Assembly: GCA_950022295.1 (NCBI GenBank)
Contig: OX465596.1
Location: 218,829,501 to 218,893,500 of the forward strand
Length of the DNA: 64,000 nt
Source of the DNA: Bromus sterilis
Taxonomy: Eukaryota; Streptophyta; Magnoliopsida; Poales; Poaceae
Reading direction: 5' to 3'
Shown here: positions 46,355 to 59,126 of the stretch, in pieces
Layout: each line of letters begins with the position of its first letter
Position numbering within the stretch: the first letter of the stretch is position 1
Translations under genes and position numbers: made by a program
Notes under the pieces: generated by a model
The model's database searches: none
Seen by the model: the letters and a program-made list of their open reading frames with translations, nothing else
Told to the model about the DNA's origin: nothing

Positions 46355-48482
46355 TGTTGGGAAACGTAGTAGAAAACAAAAAAATTCGGCCTACGAATCA
46401 AGAACCCAAGATCATCCAAGAAGATTGCATACAAGGTTTTAGGTCATGGCTCACCAACCGATGTAGCGGAAGTAGAGTTAGTCAAGCTCATGGACGTAGT
46501 GGAAGTAGATCTCGCAAGTTCTCCCACGAACAGTCCCTCGATCAATCCCACGAACAAGTCTCGCGATCTAGTCCCACGGACAAGTTCCATGAACAAGCTC
46601 CTCGAAGAAGGGTCGAAGGTACGACCCCTCCATTAGTATCCACACATCCCGTAGCAGAAATCCAGCAGCGCTCCACCGTCCAGAGATGAACACCACCGAG
46701 AAAACTAGAGGGAGAAAACCCTAACGGATTCCGATCTAGAACAGCGTCTAAACCGGGGTCTAATTGTGGAGCAACGGGGTTTAGAGGAGGGAGGGTGGCG
46801 CATAGGCCTTGGGGACAAGTTGTGCTGCGCCCCCCACCCCTCCCCCACATTATATAGGTGGCCAAGAGGCCCTTGGGGCGCAATAAGGGGGGTGGGGAGT
46901 CCAACTTGGACTCCCAAACCTCCCAAACCTTCCCACCGGAAACCTGCCATATTGGAGAGTTGGACTTTCCACCTGGAGGGGGATTCCTTCCCCTTGGTGT
47001 GCCCCCACCCCTTGGCCGGCCAGGGCAGACTAGGTGGCTTGCCCCCCAAGGCTAGGGGCGCAGGGGAGTGGGTGGTACTGTCCGGAACCTTCTGGAACCT
47101 TCCATGACCTTCTAGAAGCTTCCAGGACCTTCCGGGACATACCGGGACCGTTTCGGGACATTTCGGACACTTCTGGAGAACTTCCAGGACCTTTCGAGAC
47201 CGTTCTCGGACGTTCCGGAGCCATCCGTATAGTTTCCAAGACCATCCGAGTTACAGTTTAAGCCACCGGATGACCGCGAAGGTTGTCGGGACGCCCAGCG
47301 ATTATCCGGAAACTATTCCGGTTGATCCAGGACTTCCCCAGTACCATTCTCGTATGTTCCGGAACCACCTCGGACTACTCCAGAGTGATCCGGACATAAC
47401 CTTAAATACCCAGAACTACTTCTGGTGCCCTTATGAACAATTCCATAAATCTCCGGAACTACTTCCGGTACCCTTATGAACTATTCTGCTTTGCTTCCAC
47501 TAAACCTTCTACCATACTAGTATTCTAACAGACTACAGCTCGTTAAGTGTGTGACCCAATAGGTTCGGTATAATGCGGACATGACTCAGAACATCTTCCG
47601 GACATAGGTCAACAGCCTTTTGTCAATAGCCAATAATCAACAGCGGAGCCATGGACACCCATATTGACTCCCGCACATACACGAAGAAACTTCGAGTGAA
47701 CCATTATGTTTAGTCATGTACCATTCCCTTTGCTTCGCGATATATGACAAAGTTAGAGGAGAGAAGTTTGGCACCCATGTGTAACAACTTTTGAACACAA
47801 GCCACTCGTTATCCTCTTTGCTCGTTTGTCCCTTTTCTCGTTATCGTATTCCGGTATCCCCGTGACTGAATCACAATGCGTCTGGCCAGACTATAATGGA
47901 TACCGTCATACCGAGTGGGCCCGAAGTGAATATCTTCTTCATCGTGAAGGAGAAAATCTCATTCTTGAACTATCACAGTCACTAGCCACACCATCGGACA
48001 TACCCAGAACTTATTTTACTACTTCCCATTTACGGGAGGATTCATCTAAGAACCAAAGCATGTCTTCCTGTGTGAAGCAACTCGATACTCTCATGGTCTA
48101 AGGAATTACGTATATGAAAACATTTCATGATATGACTTATAACGTAGTTACGATGTGATCTCTAAGTATATCATTCAATACTGGGGTGGGTTCAACATCA
48201 TTGTTCTGCTAACAATATGTTCCCATTGCTACTGACATCCTTGTTACAAGAACAATGTCCATGATTAAGAAAACGTAATCATCAGTTAGCACATGAGCTG
48301 GTCTTAGAGGCTAAACCAAGAACTCTTGGTGTTTACATTTCCACACATGCAAATGAGTTTTCTTCTGAATCTCACAGTCAGGGTCATTGCAATTATAGCA
48401 CAGAAATATAAACATTAATTATGAACGTGGAAATATATATATAATAACATTTTATTATTGCCTCTAGGGCATATTTCCAACA
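46355..48482 (-). repeat. Copia element 5' LTR, 2128 bp
   Basis: Same length as the 3' copy at a constant offset of 7177. The heat-shock-element-like array (47085-47132) keeps all its units, and the TATA box (46850-46857) is intact. The AGAGG duplication follows at 48483-48487. Confidence 0.95.
47085..47132. promoter_or_regulatory. Heat-shock-element-like array, promoter LTR
   Basis: Second copy of the GAA/TTC array, without change in the eight exact units, in the LTR that would drive transcription of the element. Confidence 0.6.
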
Positions 48483-48487
48483 AGAGG

Positions 48488-49974
48488 CCGCGGCTCCGGC
48501 GACGGTGGTTCGCCGACGAAGAGGCCTCGGAGGTGAACTAGGGCTAGGGGAGGAGACGCAGGAGATCATGGCGAGCTTCCACGTACCCGAAATCGTGCAA
48601 ACGGTGGCCGGACGGCGTCGCTAGGTTCTTCTCCAGCTACGGTGGCGGCGGCGCCGCGATGTGATCTCCGACCAGGGGCTTCCCCGGCCGGCTTCCTCCT
48701 TGAGTGCGCCTTATGCGAGTGGAGTGGGTGTGTGTGGTGGTGGCTACGAGCAGGGGAGGGGACAATTTATAGCCACGGCGTCGATTCCCCTCCGGGTGTC
48801 GCCAGACAGAAGACAACGGCGCCGTGCTCGCGTGCGGGTGAGCAGTGGGGGCTCGGTGAGCTCTAGGAGGTTCTACTGATGGTGTAGCACGCGTGCGTGC
48901 GTCCCCCAATGGACTGCGTCGACGGGAAGCACGGGGCGGCAGCAGCATGGCACTGCGGCGGCCTGAGTCGGCGAAAGGGGTGGCGGGCGGCGCGGCTTTG
49001 AGGGGAAGGTGGCGCACGGGGGATGCGGTGACGCTAGGGACGCCAGATGCAGCCACAGTGGTCATCTCGCGTGTCTCCTGGACCAATCATGGCGACGACG
49101 GTGAGGTCTCCGGCGGGCGGCGGGGCTTTGGGGTGAGTCAGGTGAAGCACGGGTGTGCCACGATGGCTACGGACACACGCAAGCGGCCGCGGGTGCTCGG
49201 GGTGCAGCATGCCCGTGATGGCGACCTCACGGCCACGGCCAGAGCACGCCTGTGGCCGGCAGTGCGCGTGCTCACCCCTGGCACGCGTGCACTGAGAGCA
49301 TCGAGGGCGTGCGCACTGTGTCCTTGGCATGTATACATCATCCAGTAGCATGGGTGAGGGGTTGGGAGGCTTGCAGGTGGGCTCAAACACTTGGTAGCTT
49401 CAAAAACAGTTTTCTGCAGGAAACTTTGAGAATTTCTCCAGAGAGTTTGGCTAGGTTTTTGGGGATGAAACTTGGTGTGCCTGGGTTATCTAGGAAGGTG
49501 CTTATGTGGTAAAAATTTCAAGGAAAATGGATAAGTCTACAGGGTACTTGCTTCACAAAGTGCCTCTCTGGTCAGAAATGGAAATGAATTTCTAGAGGGG
49601 AAACTTTGTACTAAGCTTGTCCATGTTTTTTCATAGAATCATGAGGCATGTCCCCCTTGCTTAGCACAAAAAGTTTCAGGCCACAAGGATGAGCATAAGT
49701 GAGGCTAGCTTCAAAAAGGAGAGGGAAAAGATCAATTTCCTTTAGTGAAAAGGGGTTTTTAGGAGAAATAAAAATAGGGCATGGGCTAGTTTGATCAAAG
49801 CTTGATCATAGACATAGGGGAGAAGGGTTTAGGGGTCACTTGGCCTAGGGGAGAAATTAGGCCCAAGTGATCAAGGCCATCTGAGTTGAGAAAATCCAAG
49901 CAAATAATTTCAAACCCCAGAAAATCAGCAAATAAAGTTGCAAATAAAAAGGGGCCAAAATCCAGGGTGTCACA
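48488..49974 (-). repeat. Element C 3' LTR, second piece
   Basis: It continues C's LTR to GGTGTCACA. A minus-strand TATA-like CTATAAAT (48765-48772) is followed, in element sense, by a GC-rich stretch (to about 48490). Part of 48890-49330 is also GC-rich with open frames and no recognised domain. The rest resembles B's LTR at 16660-17227. Confidence 0.88.
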
Positions 49975-52721
49975 AACCTACCCCCCTTAGGGTAAATCTG
50001 GTCCTCGAGATTTGTTTGCTCAGGGAACAGATACAGATATGACGCCCTCAGAAACTCTTCCCTTTCCCAGGTGGCTTCTTCCTCAGTATGGCGCTCCCAG
50101 AGCACCTTGTAAAACCGTATCACCTTACTGCGGGTAGTCCTTTCCATTTCATCCAAAATCCTGACCAGTTTCTCCTCATATGTCAGATCCTGGGCCAGCT
50201 CTAACTCCTTCACATCCACTCGTTTGACTGGTGGAGAGACACACTTGCGTAGTTGCGATACATGGAATACTTCATGGACGTCAGACATTTCCGGGGGTAG
50301 GTCCAGTTGGTATGCTACTTTTCCCCGCTTAGCCATTATTGGGAATGGCCCGACATACCTTGGGGCAAGCTTTCCCCGGGTCTGGAACCTCCTTACTCCT
50401 TTCATTGGCGTCACTCGGAGATAGACGTATTCTCCAGGCTCAAAGTTCACCTCTCGATGCTTGGTGTCATAGTAACTCTTTTGTCGAGACTTGGCGGCTC
50501 TCAACCGGTCCTGAATTTCCTTGACTTGCTTTTCTGCTTCAAGCAATAAGTCGGTGCCAAAGAGGCGACTGTCCCCCGTCTGTGACCAGTTCAATGGGGT
50601 GCGGCATTTCCGCCCATATAATGCTTCAAAGGGCGACATCTTGAGGCTGCATGGTAGCTGTTGTTGTATGAGAATTCTGCGTATGGTAAGCAGTCCTCCC
50701 ACTTGGACCCGTGGGCTAATACACATGCCCTGAGCATATCCTCCAATATCTGATTTACTCGCTCTGTCTGGCCATCTGTTTGGGGATGTTAAGCGGTGTT
50801 GTGCTTGAGTACGGTCCCCAAGGCTTCGTGAGGTCGTAGCCAGAATGCCGACGTGAACACTGACCCTCTGTCTGAGGTGATGGTCTTTGGTATTCCATGG
50901 AGACTGACAATCCGGGACATGTATAACTCTGCCAATTGATCAGCTCGATAAGTGGTCCTGACGGGAATAAAGTGGGCCACTTTGGTGAGCATATCCACAA
51001 TTACCCATATGGAGTCGTGACCCCGAGCGGTCCTTGGGAGCCCTACAATGAAGTCCATGCATATGTCATCCCACTTCCATTGCGGAACTTGCAGGGGCTG
51101 CAGTAATCCAGCTGGCTTTTGGTGCTCGGCCTTGACTCTGTTGCATATGTCGCAGCATGCCACATAGTATGCGATATCCTTGCGCATTCCGGGCCAACAA
51201 AATGTGGTCTTCAAATCCCGGTACATCTTGGTGCCGCCGGGGTGGATAGAATATGCGGACTCATGTTCTTCTCGCAGTATTTGCTGCCTCAAATTAGCCT
51301 GGTCCGGTACACATATTCGGTTTTCGAATCATAGCACACCTTGGGTATCCAGGTGAAAACGGATTCGGCCTTGCCACGCGGAATCCGTCCCTTGATTTCT
51401 TGAATTTACGGATCTTGAGCTTGTGCTCCCTTAATTTCCTCTACCAAGGTTGGGGTGATTTCCAAAGTCTTCCTGGTCATTGAGTCACACAACACGAGGT
51501 TGAGTTGAGTGACTTCCTCCCGTAGCTGGGGGTGGAGCCTTTCCCAGAGTGCATTCACTGAACTTGGCTTACGGCTAAGGGCGTCGGCACCAACATTAGC
51601 CTTCCCGGGGTGATAATTTATCCCGAGATCGTAATCCTTGACCAACTCGAGCCACCTTCTCTGCCCGAGGTTGAGGTCCGGCTGCGTGAAGATGTACTTG
51701 AGACTTTTATGATCGGTGTACACCTCACACCGTTGCCCGATGAGATAATGCCTCCACAATTTCAATACGGGTACCACGGCAACCAGTTCCAGGTCATGCG
51801 TGGGGTAGTTTACTTCATGTTGGCGTAGCTGTCTGGAGGCGTACGCTACAACCTTTCCTTCTTGCATTAGCATGCAGCCAAGGCCATGCTTGGAGGCATC
51901 GCAATATATATCAAATCCCTTGTGGATGTCCGGCAGAGTCAAAACAGGGGCTGAGGTTAGCTTGGTCTTGAGTTGCTCGAAGCTTTCACCGCACTCCTTG
52001 GTCCAGAAAAATTTATGGTTCTTCTTCAACAACTCGGTCATTGGCTTGGTTATCTTGGAGAACCCTTCAATGAATCGGCGGTAATATCCCGCCAATCCTA
52101 AGAAACTTCGGACTTCCGTCACGGTGGTTGGTGGCTTCCAATTCAACACATCGGTCACTTTACTGGGGTCTACGGCTACTCCCTGAGCCATCAGAATGTG
52201 ACCCAGAAATCCCACCTCCTTTAACTAGAACTCGCACTTGCTGAACTTGGCATAAAGGCGATGAGCTCGCAGTCGTTCCAGCACCGTACGGAGGTGCTGC
52301 TTATGCTCTTCTTCACTTTTGGAGTATATGAGTATGTAATCAATGAATACCACCACGAACTTGTCCAGAAAGTCCATGAAGACCTTGTTCATCATGCCCA
52401 TGAAATAGGCTGGGGCATTCGTTAAGCCGAAGGACATGACCGTGAACTCATACAGGCCATATCTGGTGATGAAGGCTGTCTTGGGAATGTCTTCCTTTCG
52501 GATCTTCAGCTGGTAATAGCCTGTACGAAGATCGATCTTAGAGAATACCCGGGCACCTTTCAGTTGGTCGAACAAGTCATCGATGCGTGGCAGTGGATAC
52601 TTGTTCTTGATGGTGACTTCATTCAGGGGGCGGTAGTCCACACACATCCGCAAAGTGCCATCTTTCTTCTTGACAAATAATACCGGTGACCCCCAAGGTG
52701 AGGTGCTGGGGCGAATGTACC
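49857..52721 (-). pseudogene. pol: Element C pol, truncated by element D
   Basis: Minus-strand Ty3 pol from the RT N-terminus (YIRPSTSPWGSPVLFVKKKDG, cut at 52721) to the chromodomain-like end (LWERHTEEEATWERE). The RT active site reads FIDY instead of F/YxDD (about 52330-52345), so the second catalytic Asp is lost. A stop lies at 52225-52227. RNase H is at 51406-52215, the integrase zinc finger and core at 50789-51292 and the C-terminal part at 49857-50726, with breaks between. The last frame runs 118 bp into the LTR. It closely resembles B pol. Gag, leader and 5' LTR of C lie beyond the window. Confidence 0.88.
49975..49993 (-). other. Element C polypurine tract
   Basis: The minus strand reads ACCCTAAGGGGGGTAGGTT, identical to the tract of B. 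Confidence 0.85.
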
Positions 52722-53150
52722 TGACGAGGGGGTGACCCCACGACTCCTACTAATGGGCCTACCCGGTGTCATTGAAGGCCCACGGAGCTACTGCCGGATT
52801 CACCTTGGCCTTCTAGATGGCACCGACATTGGGAGTCCTCGACTGACAAGGAAGGTGCAGGGACTTGCCGTACAAGCGAGGGTTAGATTTCCTGTAATTG
52901 TAGATTGATTCCCCGAGACCTGGTCTACTATATAAAGGCCAGGAGGGGCAACGCATAGAGGGAGAGACATCGCCTGTAACCCTAGCCTAGAGCACATCTG
53001 CCTTGGAATCCCCTGTAACTTCTCCACAATCAATATATCGAGCAGGAAGTGTATCCTCCTGTTTGCCGACGAGCTTATCGTCCAACCTGTGTCTTCTCCA
53101 ACTAGCCCCGGGTCCCTAACCATGGGACTTGCCGGGGCCGATCCTCGACA
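52722..53150 (+). repeat. Element D 5' LTR, 429 bp
   Basis: It runs from TGACGAGGGGG to CCTCGACA. A TATA box, CTATATAAAG, is near 52928-52937. It is much shorter than the 3-4 kb LTRs of the other Ty3 elements here. Confidence 0.93.
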
Positions 53151-53152
53151 AT

Positions 53153-53170
53153 TGGCGCCGACCGTGGGGA
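53153..53170 (+). other. Element D primer-binding site
   Basis: TGGCGCCGACCGTGGGGA, two bases after the LTR, fits a tRNA ending GGCGCCA. It is not the initiator methionine type; I do not assign the tRNA. Confidence 0.8.
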
Positions 53171-53364
53171 CCACACAGGTTGGAATTACGATCTCAGCGG
53201 TCCCATCTTCAGCAAATCGCAACTCAAGGGCAAGAGCCGGACCCAACCCACTTGAAGGATTCAAGGTCACGGCAAACATCTTCGCCGTCCCAGCAGTCTC
53301 GATCGAGTCGCAACCGTATTAGACCCAGTACAGTGGAGGCAACCAAACACGGCGTCAGCGATGA

Positions 53365-54090
53365 AGGAACCAACGACCCAGAAGAGCCGCAAAGAACCCC
53401 TACGCAGGAGTCCCACTCGAGGAGGCGCGACGTACGGCAGGAGACCCGCAGGTCTTTCGACGGCCCACCACCACCCGGGCACCCGCCGAGCATCACGATG
53501 ATGGCTACAAGCCTGACACCAGCAACCAAGAATATCGCCCCCAAAGAAGGAATCGACGACCCAGGAAGCGTTCCAGGGAGATCTGCAACGAGGACAAACC
53601 CTGCAAGCCGCACGACGCAGTCGAGGAGCCAAGGGACGTCCGGCGCACCGCCACGTGGGCACTCAACGACAGCCAAGACAGCGACTCGGAGACACCGGTC
53701 GGCGAATACTACGACCCGGAGCGAAGACCGGACGAATTCGCCAACCTCATCAAGCATCAGGACACAATCCGAGGAATCGAAACAGACCCCCGATTCTACG
53801 AACGCCCGGAGCATGTCTTCACAATCTCAAGGAGGAAGAGGCACGGCGGGTCAAGCAAACTTACGGTCAGAGAACAGCATGCAGGACCCTGCACAATTCA
53901 CAACTTCGAAGACGAATGGGGGCGCATCAGATCCAACCACACCCTGGGAGAATGTCGCCTGTTCAACGAGCTGGCCGACGACCTCAGGAACGAAAAACGC
54001 AAAGGAGTCAAGCGCGCTCGAGAGCTCGAGCAATCGCCACCACCAAGCCACGAAGGACGCCGCAGCCCGCCGCATGGGCAGGAGCTCATG
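53365..54090 (+). pseudogene. gag: Element D gag remnant without a visible capsid domain
   Basis: This is the open part upstream of protease in the pol frame; an in-frame TGA at 53362-53364 closes it on the left. It is rich in Arg, Asp, Glu and Pro. The right half has a Cys/His linker (CTIHNFEDEWGRIRSNHTLGEC, split by position about 53892-53957) typical of the gag end in this lineage. I cannot find the usual capsid core (a Trp-rich segment as in G, A or F) in any frame. Either it was deleted or it has decayed past recognition. The 320-codon frame at 53129-54091 is a different frame and low in complexity, so I do not call it gag. Confidence 0.6.
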
Positions 54091-57000
54091 ATACAGGAAA
54101 GCAGGGTGCCACAAGCGCGGCGTGACGCCTACACCCTGCAGGCCGCAGCAACCGAGAACATGAAACCAGTGGAAACCTACCAACTGCACGACGCGGAGAC
54201 CATCATCACGTTCTCACAAGATGGCCACCCGCCAGCCATACCAAGACCAGGACACGCGCCTCTCGTGCTCAACGCACAAATCGGAGGATATGACATGGAT
54301 AGGGTTTTCATGGACGGAGGCAGCAGCATGAACATCATCTTCGCAAGCACCCTGCATAAAATGCTGACCCCTCGGTCGGTATGGAAGAAGTCAAGCACCG
54401 TACTAAACGGCGTAGTACCTGGAGAAGCAGCAACATCACTCGGATCAATCGAGCTTGAGGTTGTCTTCAGCAACCGACGCAATTTCGCCAAGCACGTCCT
54501 CGAGTTCGAGGTGCTCGACTGGCCATCTCAATACCACGCCATATTGGGACGACCAGCGTTTGCGCAGTTCATGGCAGTACCACACTACGCCTATCTCAAG
54601 CTCAAGATGCCAGGCTCAACAGGAGTCCTCACGATCAGCGGAAGCTTCATCAATTCAGACCAATGCAACCGCGATTTCCACAAAACCTCCGACACACTAG
54701 GAGCGGACCAAGAACTGAGAGAAATAGTCATGGTCGTCGACAAGAAAATCTTCCCATTGGCAAGCCGCAGCGAGTCAAAGGAGCATGGTCCTATCTTCAG
54801 CATCGACGGCGACACGGTCACGCACCAAGTACACCCGACGGACCCGGATAAAACAGTCCGCGTGTACACCCACCTGCCAGAGGAACAAGCGACTGCTCTA
54901 GTGGCTCTCCTTCGAGACGAGTGGAAGACATTCGCCTGGTGCCCAGCCGACATGCCTGGCATACCACGCGAATTCGCAGAACATGCCCTAAACATCAAAC
55001 CAAACACGAAACCAGTAAAGCAAGCCCTGAGACGATTCTCGGAGCCCAAACGTAGGGCAATCGGATAAGAAGTCAACCGACTGCTCGACGCCCAGTTCAT
55101 CCGAGAAACCAAGAAGGCCACTTGGATAGCAAACCCAGTGCTTGTGCCCAAGAAGGACACGGACGTACTGTGCATGTGCGTCGACTACGGGCCATTGAAC
55201 AAGCACTGCCCGAAAGACCACTTTCCCCTGCCAAGGATCGACCAAATAATCGATTCGACTGCGGGGTGCGATCTGCTTTCCATTCTGGATGCATATTCAG
55301 GATACAACCAGATCAGGATGAAAGAAGAAGACGAAGAGCACACCTCATTCATCACACCTTACGGTGTATTCTGTTACAAGACCATACCCTTCGGGTTGAA
55401 GAACGCAGGTGCCACATACCAGCGGATGATGCAAGCCTGCCTAAAGGAGCAAATCGGGAGGAACGTACAGGTGTACATAGACGATATCGTCATCCAGACC
55501 TACAAAGCAGACACGCTACTCGACGACCTGCACGAAACCTTCGCAGCACTCAACAAATACAGGATCAAGCTGAATCCAAAGAAGTGCGCTTTCGGCATAC
55601 CGGCGAGGAAACTGCTCGGTTACATGGTCTCCGCCCGAGGAATCAAAGCAAACCCCGAGAAGGTCCAAGTCATTCCCAAGATGCAAGAGCCGACTGACAT
55701 AAAAGGGGTACAGCAGCTAACTGGAAGGCTCGCAGCACTAAGCCGCTTCATCAGCCGGCTAGGGGAACGCACGCTGCCCTTCTACCAACTGCTGAGGAAA
55801 GGAGAAAAATTCGAGTGGACAGAGGAAGCCCGCCAAGCGTTCGCGGACCTCAAAAAGACGCTCTCAACTCCACCAGTTCTGGCGGTACCCAGGGACAAAG
55901 AGAAACTCTACCTATACATAGCACCGCGCAGCAGCGTAGTAAGCACGGCACTCGTCGTCGAACGCATGGAAGAAGGCAAGGTCCAAAGCATACAGAGGCC
56001 AATCTATTACCTCAGCATGCTACTAAACAAGTCCCAGCAACGATATCCACACTACCAGAAGTTACTGCTGGCCGTCATCATGACTTCACGAAAGGTATCA
56101 CACTACTTCGACGAGCACCCGATCACCATAGTGAGCAACGCCCCACTCGCGGACATTCTCAACAACCCGGGAGCGACTGGACGAGTCGCCGAGTGGAACA
56201 TAGAGCTCAGCCCGAGAGATCTACAGTTCAAGCACCCAACAGCAATCAAAGCCCAAGTACTCCCAGACTTCCTGGTCGAGTGGGCAGAGGTTCAAACACC
56301 AGGACCCCCGGATATGTCGAACTCATGGTCAATGTTTTTCGACAGATCGAAAAGACAACAAGGAGCAGGAGCAGGAGTCGTCCTACTCTCCCCCAAAGGA
56401 ACGAAGCTGAAGTACATCTTCCAGATAAATTTCAGCCACGCATCCAACAACGAAGCAGAGTATGAGGCACTCCTCCACGGCATGCGCATGGCCAAAACAT
56501 GCGGAGCCACCCGCCTCATCATCTACGGGGACTCCAATCTCGTCGTCCAGCAGGCGATGAGAAATTGCAACGCCCTAGCCGACAACATGGCAGCTTATCA
56601 GAAACTCTACAACGAACTCGAAGGGAGTTTCGACGGCTGCGAACTCAACTACATCACCATGGCCAACAACACGGAGGCGGACGAGCTCGCAAACATCGGA
56701 TCGACCCGAGGACCAATACCACCCGGAGATCTCCTGGAAAGCATCATCCAAAGGTCCATCAAAACACCGGCGGTGGCACTCGGGACAGCCGAGGACGAAG
56801 AGGACGCAACAGACCCTGCGCAGGTGGCATCAGCAAGCCCGTCAGAAGGCACCGGCACCAGCACACCCGACGGCACAGCAGCAGACGAGCTCAACGGACC
56901 AGCCTGGGCAAAACCATTCCTTCGGTTCATAATCGAGGGAACGCTACCGCAAGACGTGGCCGAAGCACGACGCATCAACAGATGCTCCAAAGCGTTCACG

Positions 57001-58140
57001 GTGATCAACAGACAGTTGTACAAGCGCAGCATCGCGCAAATACTACAAAAAGGCATCGACGAGGAAGACGGCAAAGCCCTACTCCTCGAAATCCATGAGG
57101 GCACATGCGAGCACCACGCAAGCAGTCGAGTACTCGTGTCCAAGGCATTCCGAGCGGGATTCTACTGGCCCACAGCTATGAAAAACGCAGAGGACATAGT
57201 GCGGCGCTGTGTCGCTTGCCAGAAATTCGCTAACAGACCGCACGCCCCGGCCTCAGAGCTCAAGACCATACCATTATCCTGGCCATTCGCCACCTGGGGA
57301 CTCGACATGGTCGGCCCACTCAAGAAATCATCAAAAGGAGGAAGGACACATCTACTGGTCGCGGTCGACAAGTTCACCAAGTGGATCGAAGCAGTGCCAA
57401 TCACTAGTTCCACCGCCCTCACGGCCGTGAACTTCATCAAGTCAATAATCTTCAGATTCGGAGTGCCACACAACATCATCACAGACAATGGCACAAATTT
57501 CACAGCTGCCGAATTCCAGAACTTCTGCGAAGAACTAGGCATTAAAATAAACTACGCGTCAGTCGCGCACCCGCAATCCAACGGCCGGGTGGAGAAAGCA
57601 AACGGTCTCGTATGCGGAGGACTCAAGAAACGACTCCTCGCACCACTCGAGCAGGCCGCCGGAAACTGGGTAGAAGAGCTCCCCGCAGTACTTTGGAGCC
57701 TACGGACCACGCCAAATACTGCGACCCAATTTACACCGTTCTTTATGGTTTACGGGGCCGAAGCAGTACTACCACATGACCTCAAGTTCGGAGCCCCTCG
57801 GGTCACGGGGTACGAAGAAGAGGAAGCAGAAGAAGCACTCCAAGACGACAAAGACACAGTCGACGAGGCAAGAGACGTGGCCCTGTCAAAGTCAGAAGGA
57901 TACCAGGACAAGCTGCGCACTTACCAAAGCAGCCGCCTTCGAACGAGAACCTTCAACAAAGGGGACATAGTACTACGACTGATACAAGAGAAGGTCCACA
58001 AATTGGCCCCCCAATGGGAAGGCCCATTCATAGTATCAGAAGTCATCGGAGGCGGCGCCTACAGGCTAAAGAACCCAAAGACGGACGAAGATGTGGGCAA
58101 TCCATGGAATGTCGCAAACCTGCGACTGTTCTACCCTTAG
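54091..58140 (+). CDS. pol: Element D protease-pol with one internal stop
   Basis: One frame, broken only by a TAA at 55066-55068 just before RT. Domains: aspartic protease with MDGGSSMNIIFAS (catalytic Asp codon 54313-54315; DGG is usual in this lineage); RT with YIDD at 55474-55485; first RNase H (about 55890-56290); a second, plant/archaeal-type RNase H (about 56320-56700: WSMFFDRSKRQQGAGAGVVL, NNEAEYEALLHGM, IYGDSNLVVQQ); integrase with HHCC finger (about 57090-57230) and DDE core (GLDMVGP, TDNGTNF, NGRVEKANG). It ends NVANLRLFYP. The dual RNase H defines the Ogre/Tat lineage. Downstream of the stop, 1000 codons are open from ATG 55138. Confidence 0.93.
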
Positions 58141-58204
58141 CATCAATGGGTTGGACATGACTGGCATCACTCGACCGCAATAAAGCATATGTTGCCCAAA
58201 CATT

Positions 58205-58975
58205 ACCAACTTTCAAAAAGCACTCGGGGGCTTAAGAAAAATCCCCCCGAGCCCTGCTATCGCCTACGCGATCTTACATCAAGAAGCACTCGGGGGCTTA
58301 TGAAAAAAAACCCCGAGCCCTGCTATCGCCTACGCGATCTTACATCAAGAAGCACTCTGGGGCTTAAGAAAAATCCCCCCGAGCCCTGCTATCGCCTACG
58401 CGATCTTACATTAAAAAGCACTCGGGGGCTTAAGAAAAATCCCCCCGAGCCCTGCTATCGCCTACGCGATCTTACATCAAAAAGCACTCGGGGGCTTAAC
58501 AAAAATCCCCCCGAGCCCTGCTATCGCCTACGCGATCTTACATCAAAAAGCACTCGGGGGCTTAACAAAAATCCCCCCGAGCCCTGCTATCGCCTACGCG
58601 ATCTTACATCAAAAAGCACTCGGGGGCTTAACAAAAATCCCCCCGAGCCCTGCTATGGCCTACGCGATCTTACATCAAAAATTACTCGGGGGCTTAACAA
58701 AAATCCCCCCGAGCCCTGCTATCGCCTACGCGATCTTACATCAAAAAGCACTCGGGGGCTTAACAAAAATCCCCCCGAGCCCTGCTATCGCCTACGCGAT
58801 CTTACACTCGGGGGCTTAAGAAAAATCCCCCCGAGCCCTGCTATCGCCTACGCGATCTTACGTCAATAAAACACTCGGGGGCTTAAGAAAAATCCCCCCG
58901 AGCCCTGCTATCGCCTACGCGATCTTACGTCAAAAAGCACTCGGGGGGTTCAGAAAAATCCCCCCGAGCACGCCA
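58205..58975 (+). repeat. 12-unit, 66-bp tandem array of hairpins in element D
   Basis: Units begin (CACTCGGGGGCTTAA) at 58221, 58287, 58353, 58419, 58485, 58551, 58617, 58683, 58749, 58805, 58872 and 58939. The step is 66 bp except one short (56) and two long (67) units. Each unit has complementary arms CTCGGGGG and CCCCCGAG around a 13-14 nt A-rich loop. Because 66 is a multiple of three, a 226-codon frame stays open, but it is only the repeat read through. The arm matches the element's own polypurine tract at 61862-61875. Confidence 0.93.
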
Positions 58976-59126
58976 TCACCCACGTGATTCAACACTTGAA
59001 AACTGGAATCACCATAGCAACAAACAGGAGTACCCAAAGCTTTCACAAACGACAACGTCTACATCTTCGCCACAGCAAAATAAGAGGATTACTGCAGAAG
59101 CTCATCACGCAAAGTTCATATCAGCC

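Larger units (their letters stand above)
39178..48482 (-). mobile_element. BARE/WIS/Angela-like Copia element, 9305 bp, minus strand
   Basis: In element sense the LTR begins TGTTGGAAATATGCCC and is preceded by GTGCAAGTGGGAGAC, both hallmarks of the BARE-1/WIS/Angela group. Both LTRs are 2128 bp, and a perfect AGAGG duplication flanks the element. I counted about 30 LTR differences (about 1.4%). The 5 kb interior has no ORF above about 76 codons on the coding strand, far more decay than the LTRs show. That suggests a non-autonomous copy moved by proteins made elsewhere. Confidence 0.95.

Noticed and set aside
53129..54091. 320-codon plus frame at the start of element D as gag
   Set aside because: It is in a different frame from protease-pol, of low complexity (Ser/Thr/Arg), starts inside the LTR, and the pol frame across the same bases has the lineage-typical Cys/His linker.
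58189..58869. 226-codon frame across the 66-bp array
   Set aside because: The repeat length is a multiple of three, so the frame stays open by arithmetic; the protein is only the repeated unit and has no domain.
58205..58975. Regular array resembling a CRISPR
   Set aside because: Units are near-identical through their whole length with no variable spacers, and they lie inside a plant retrotransposon.
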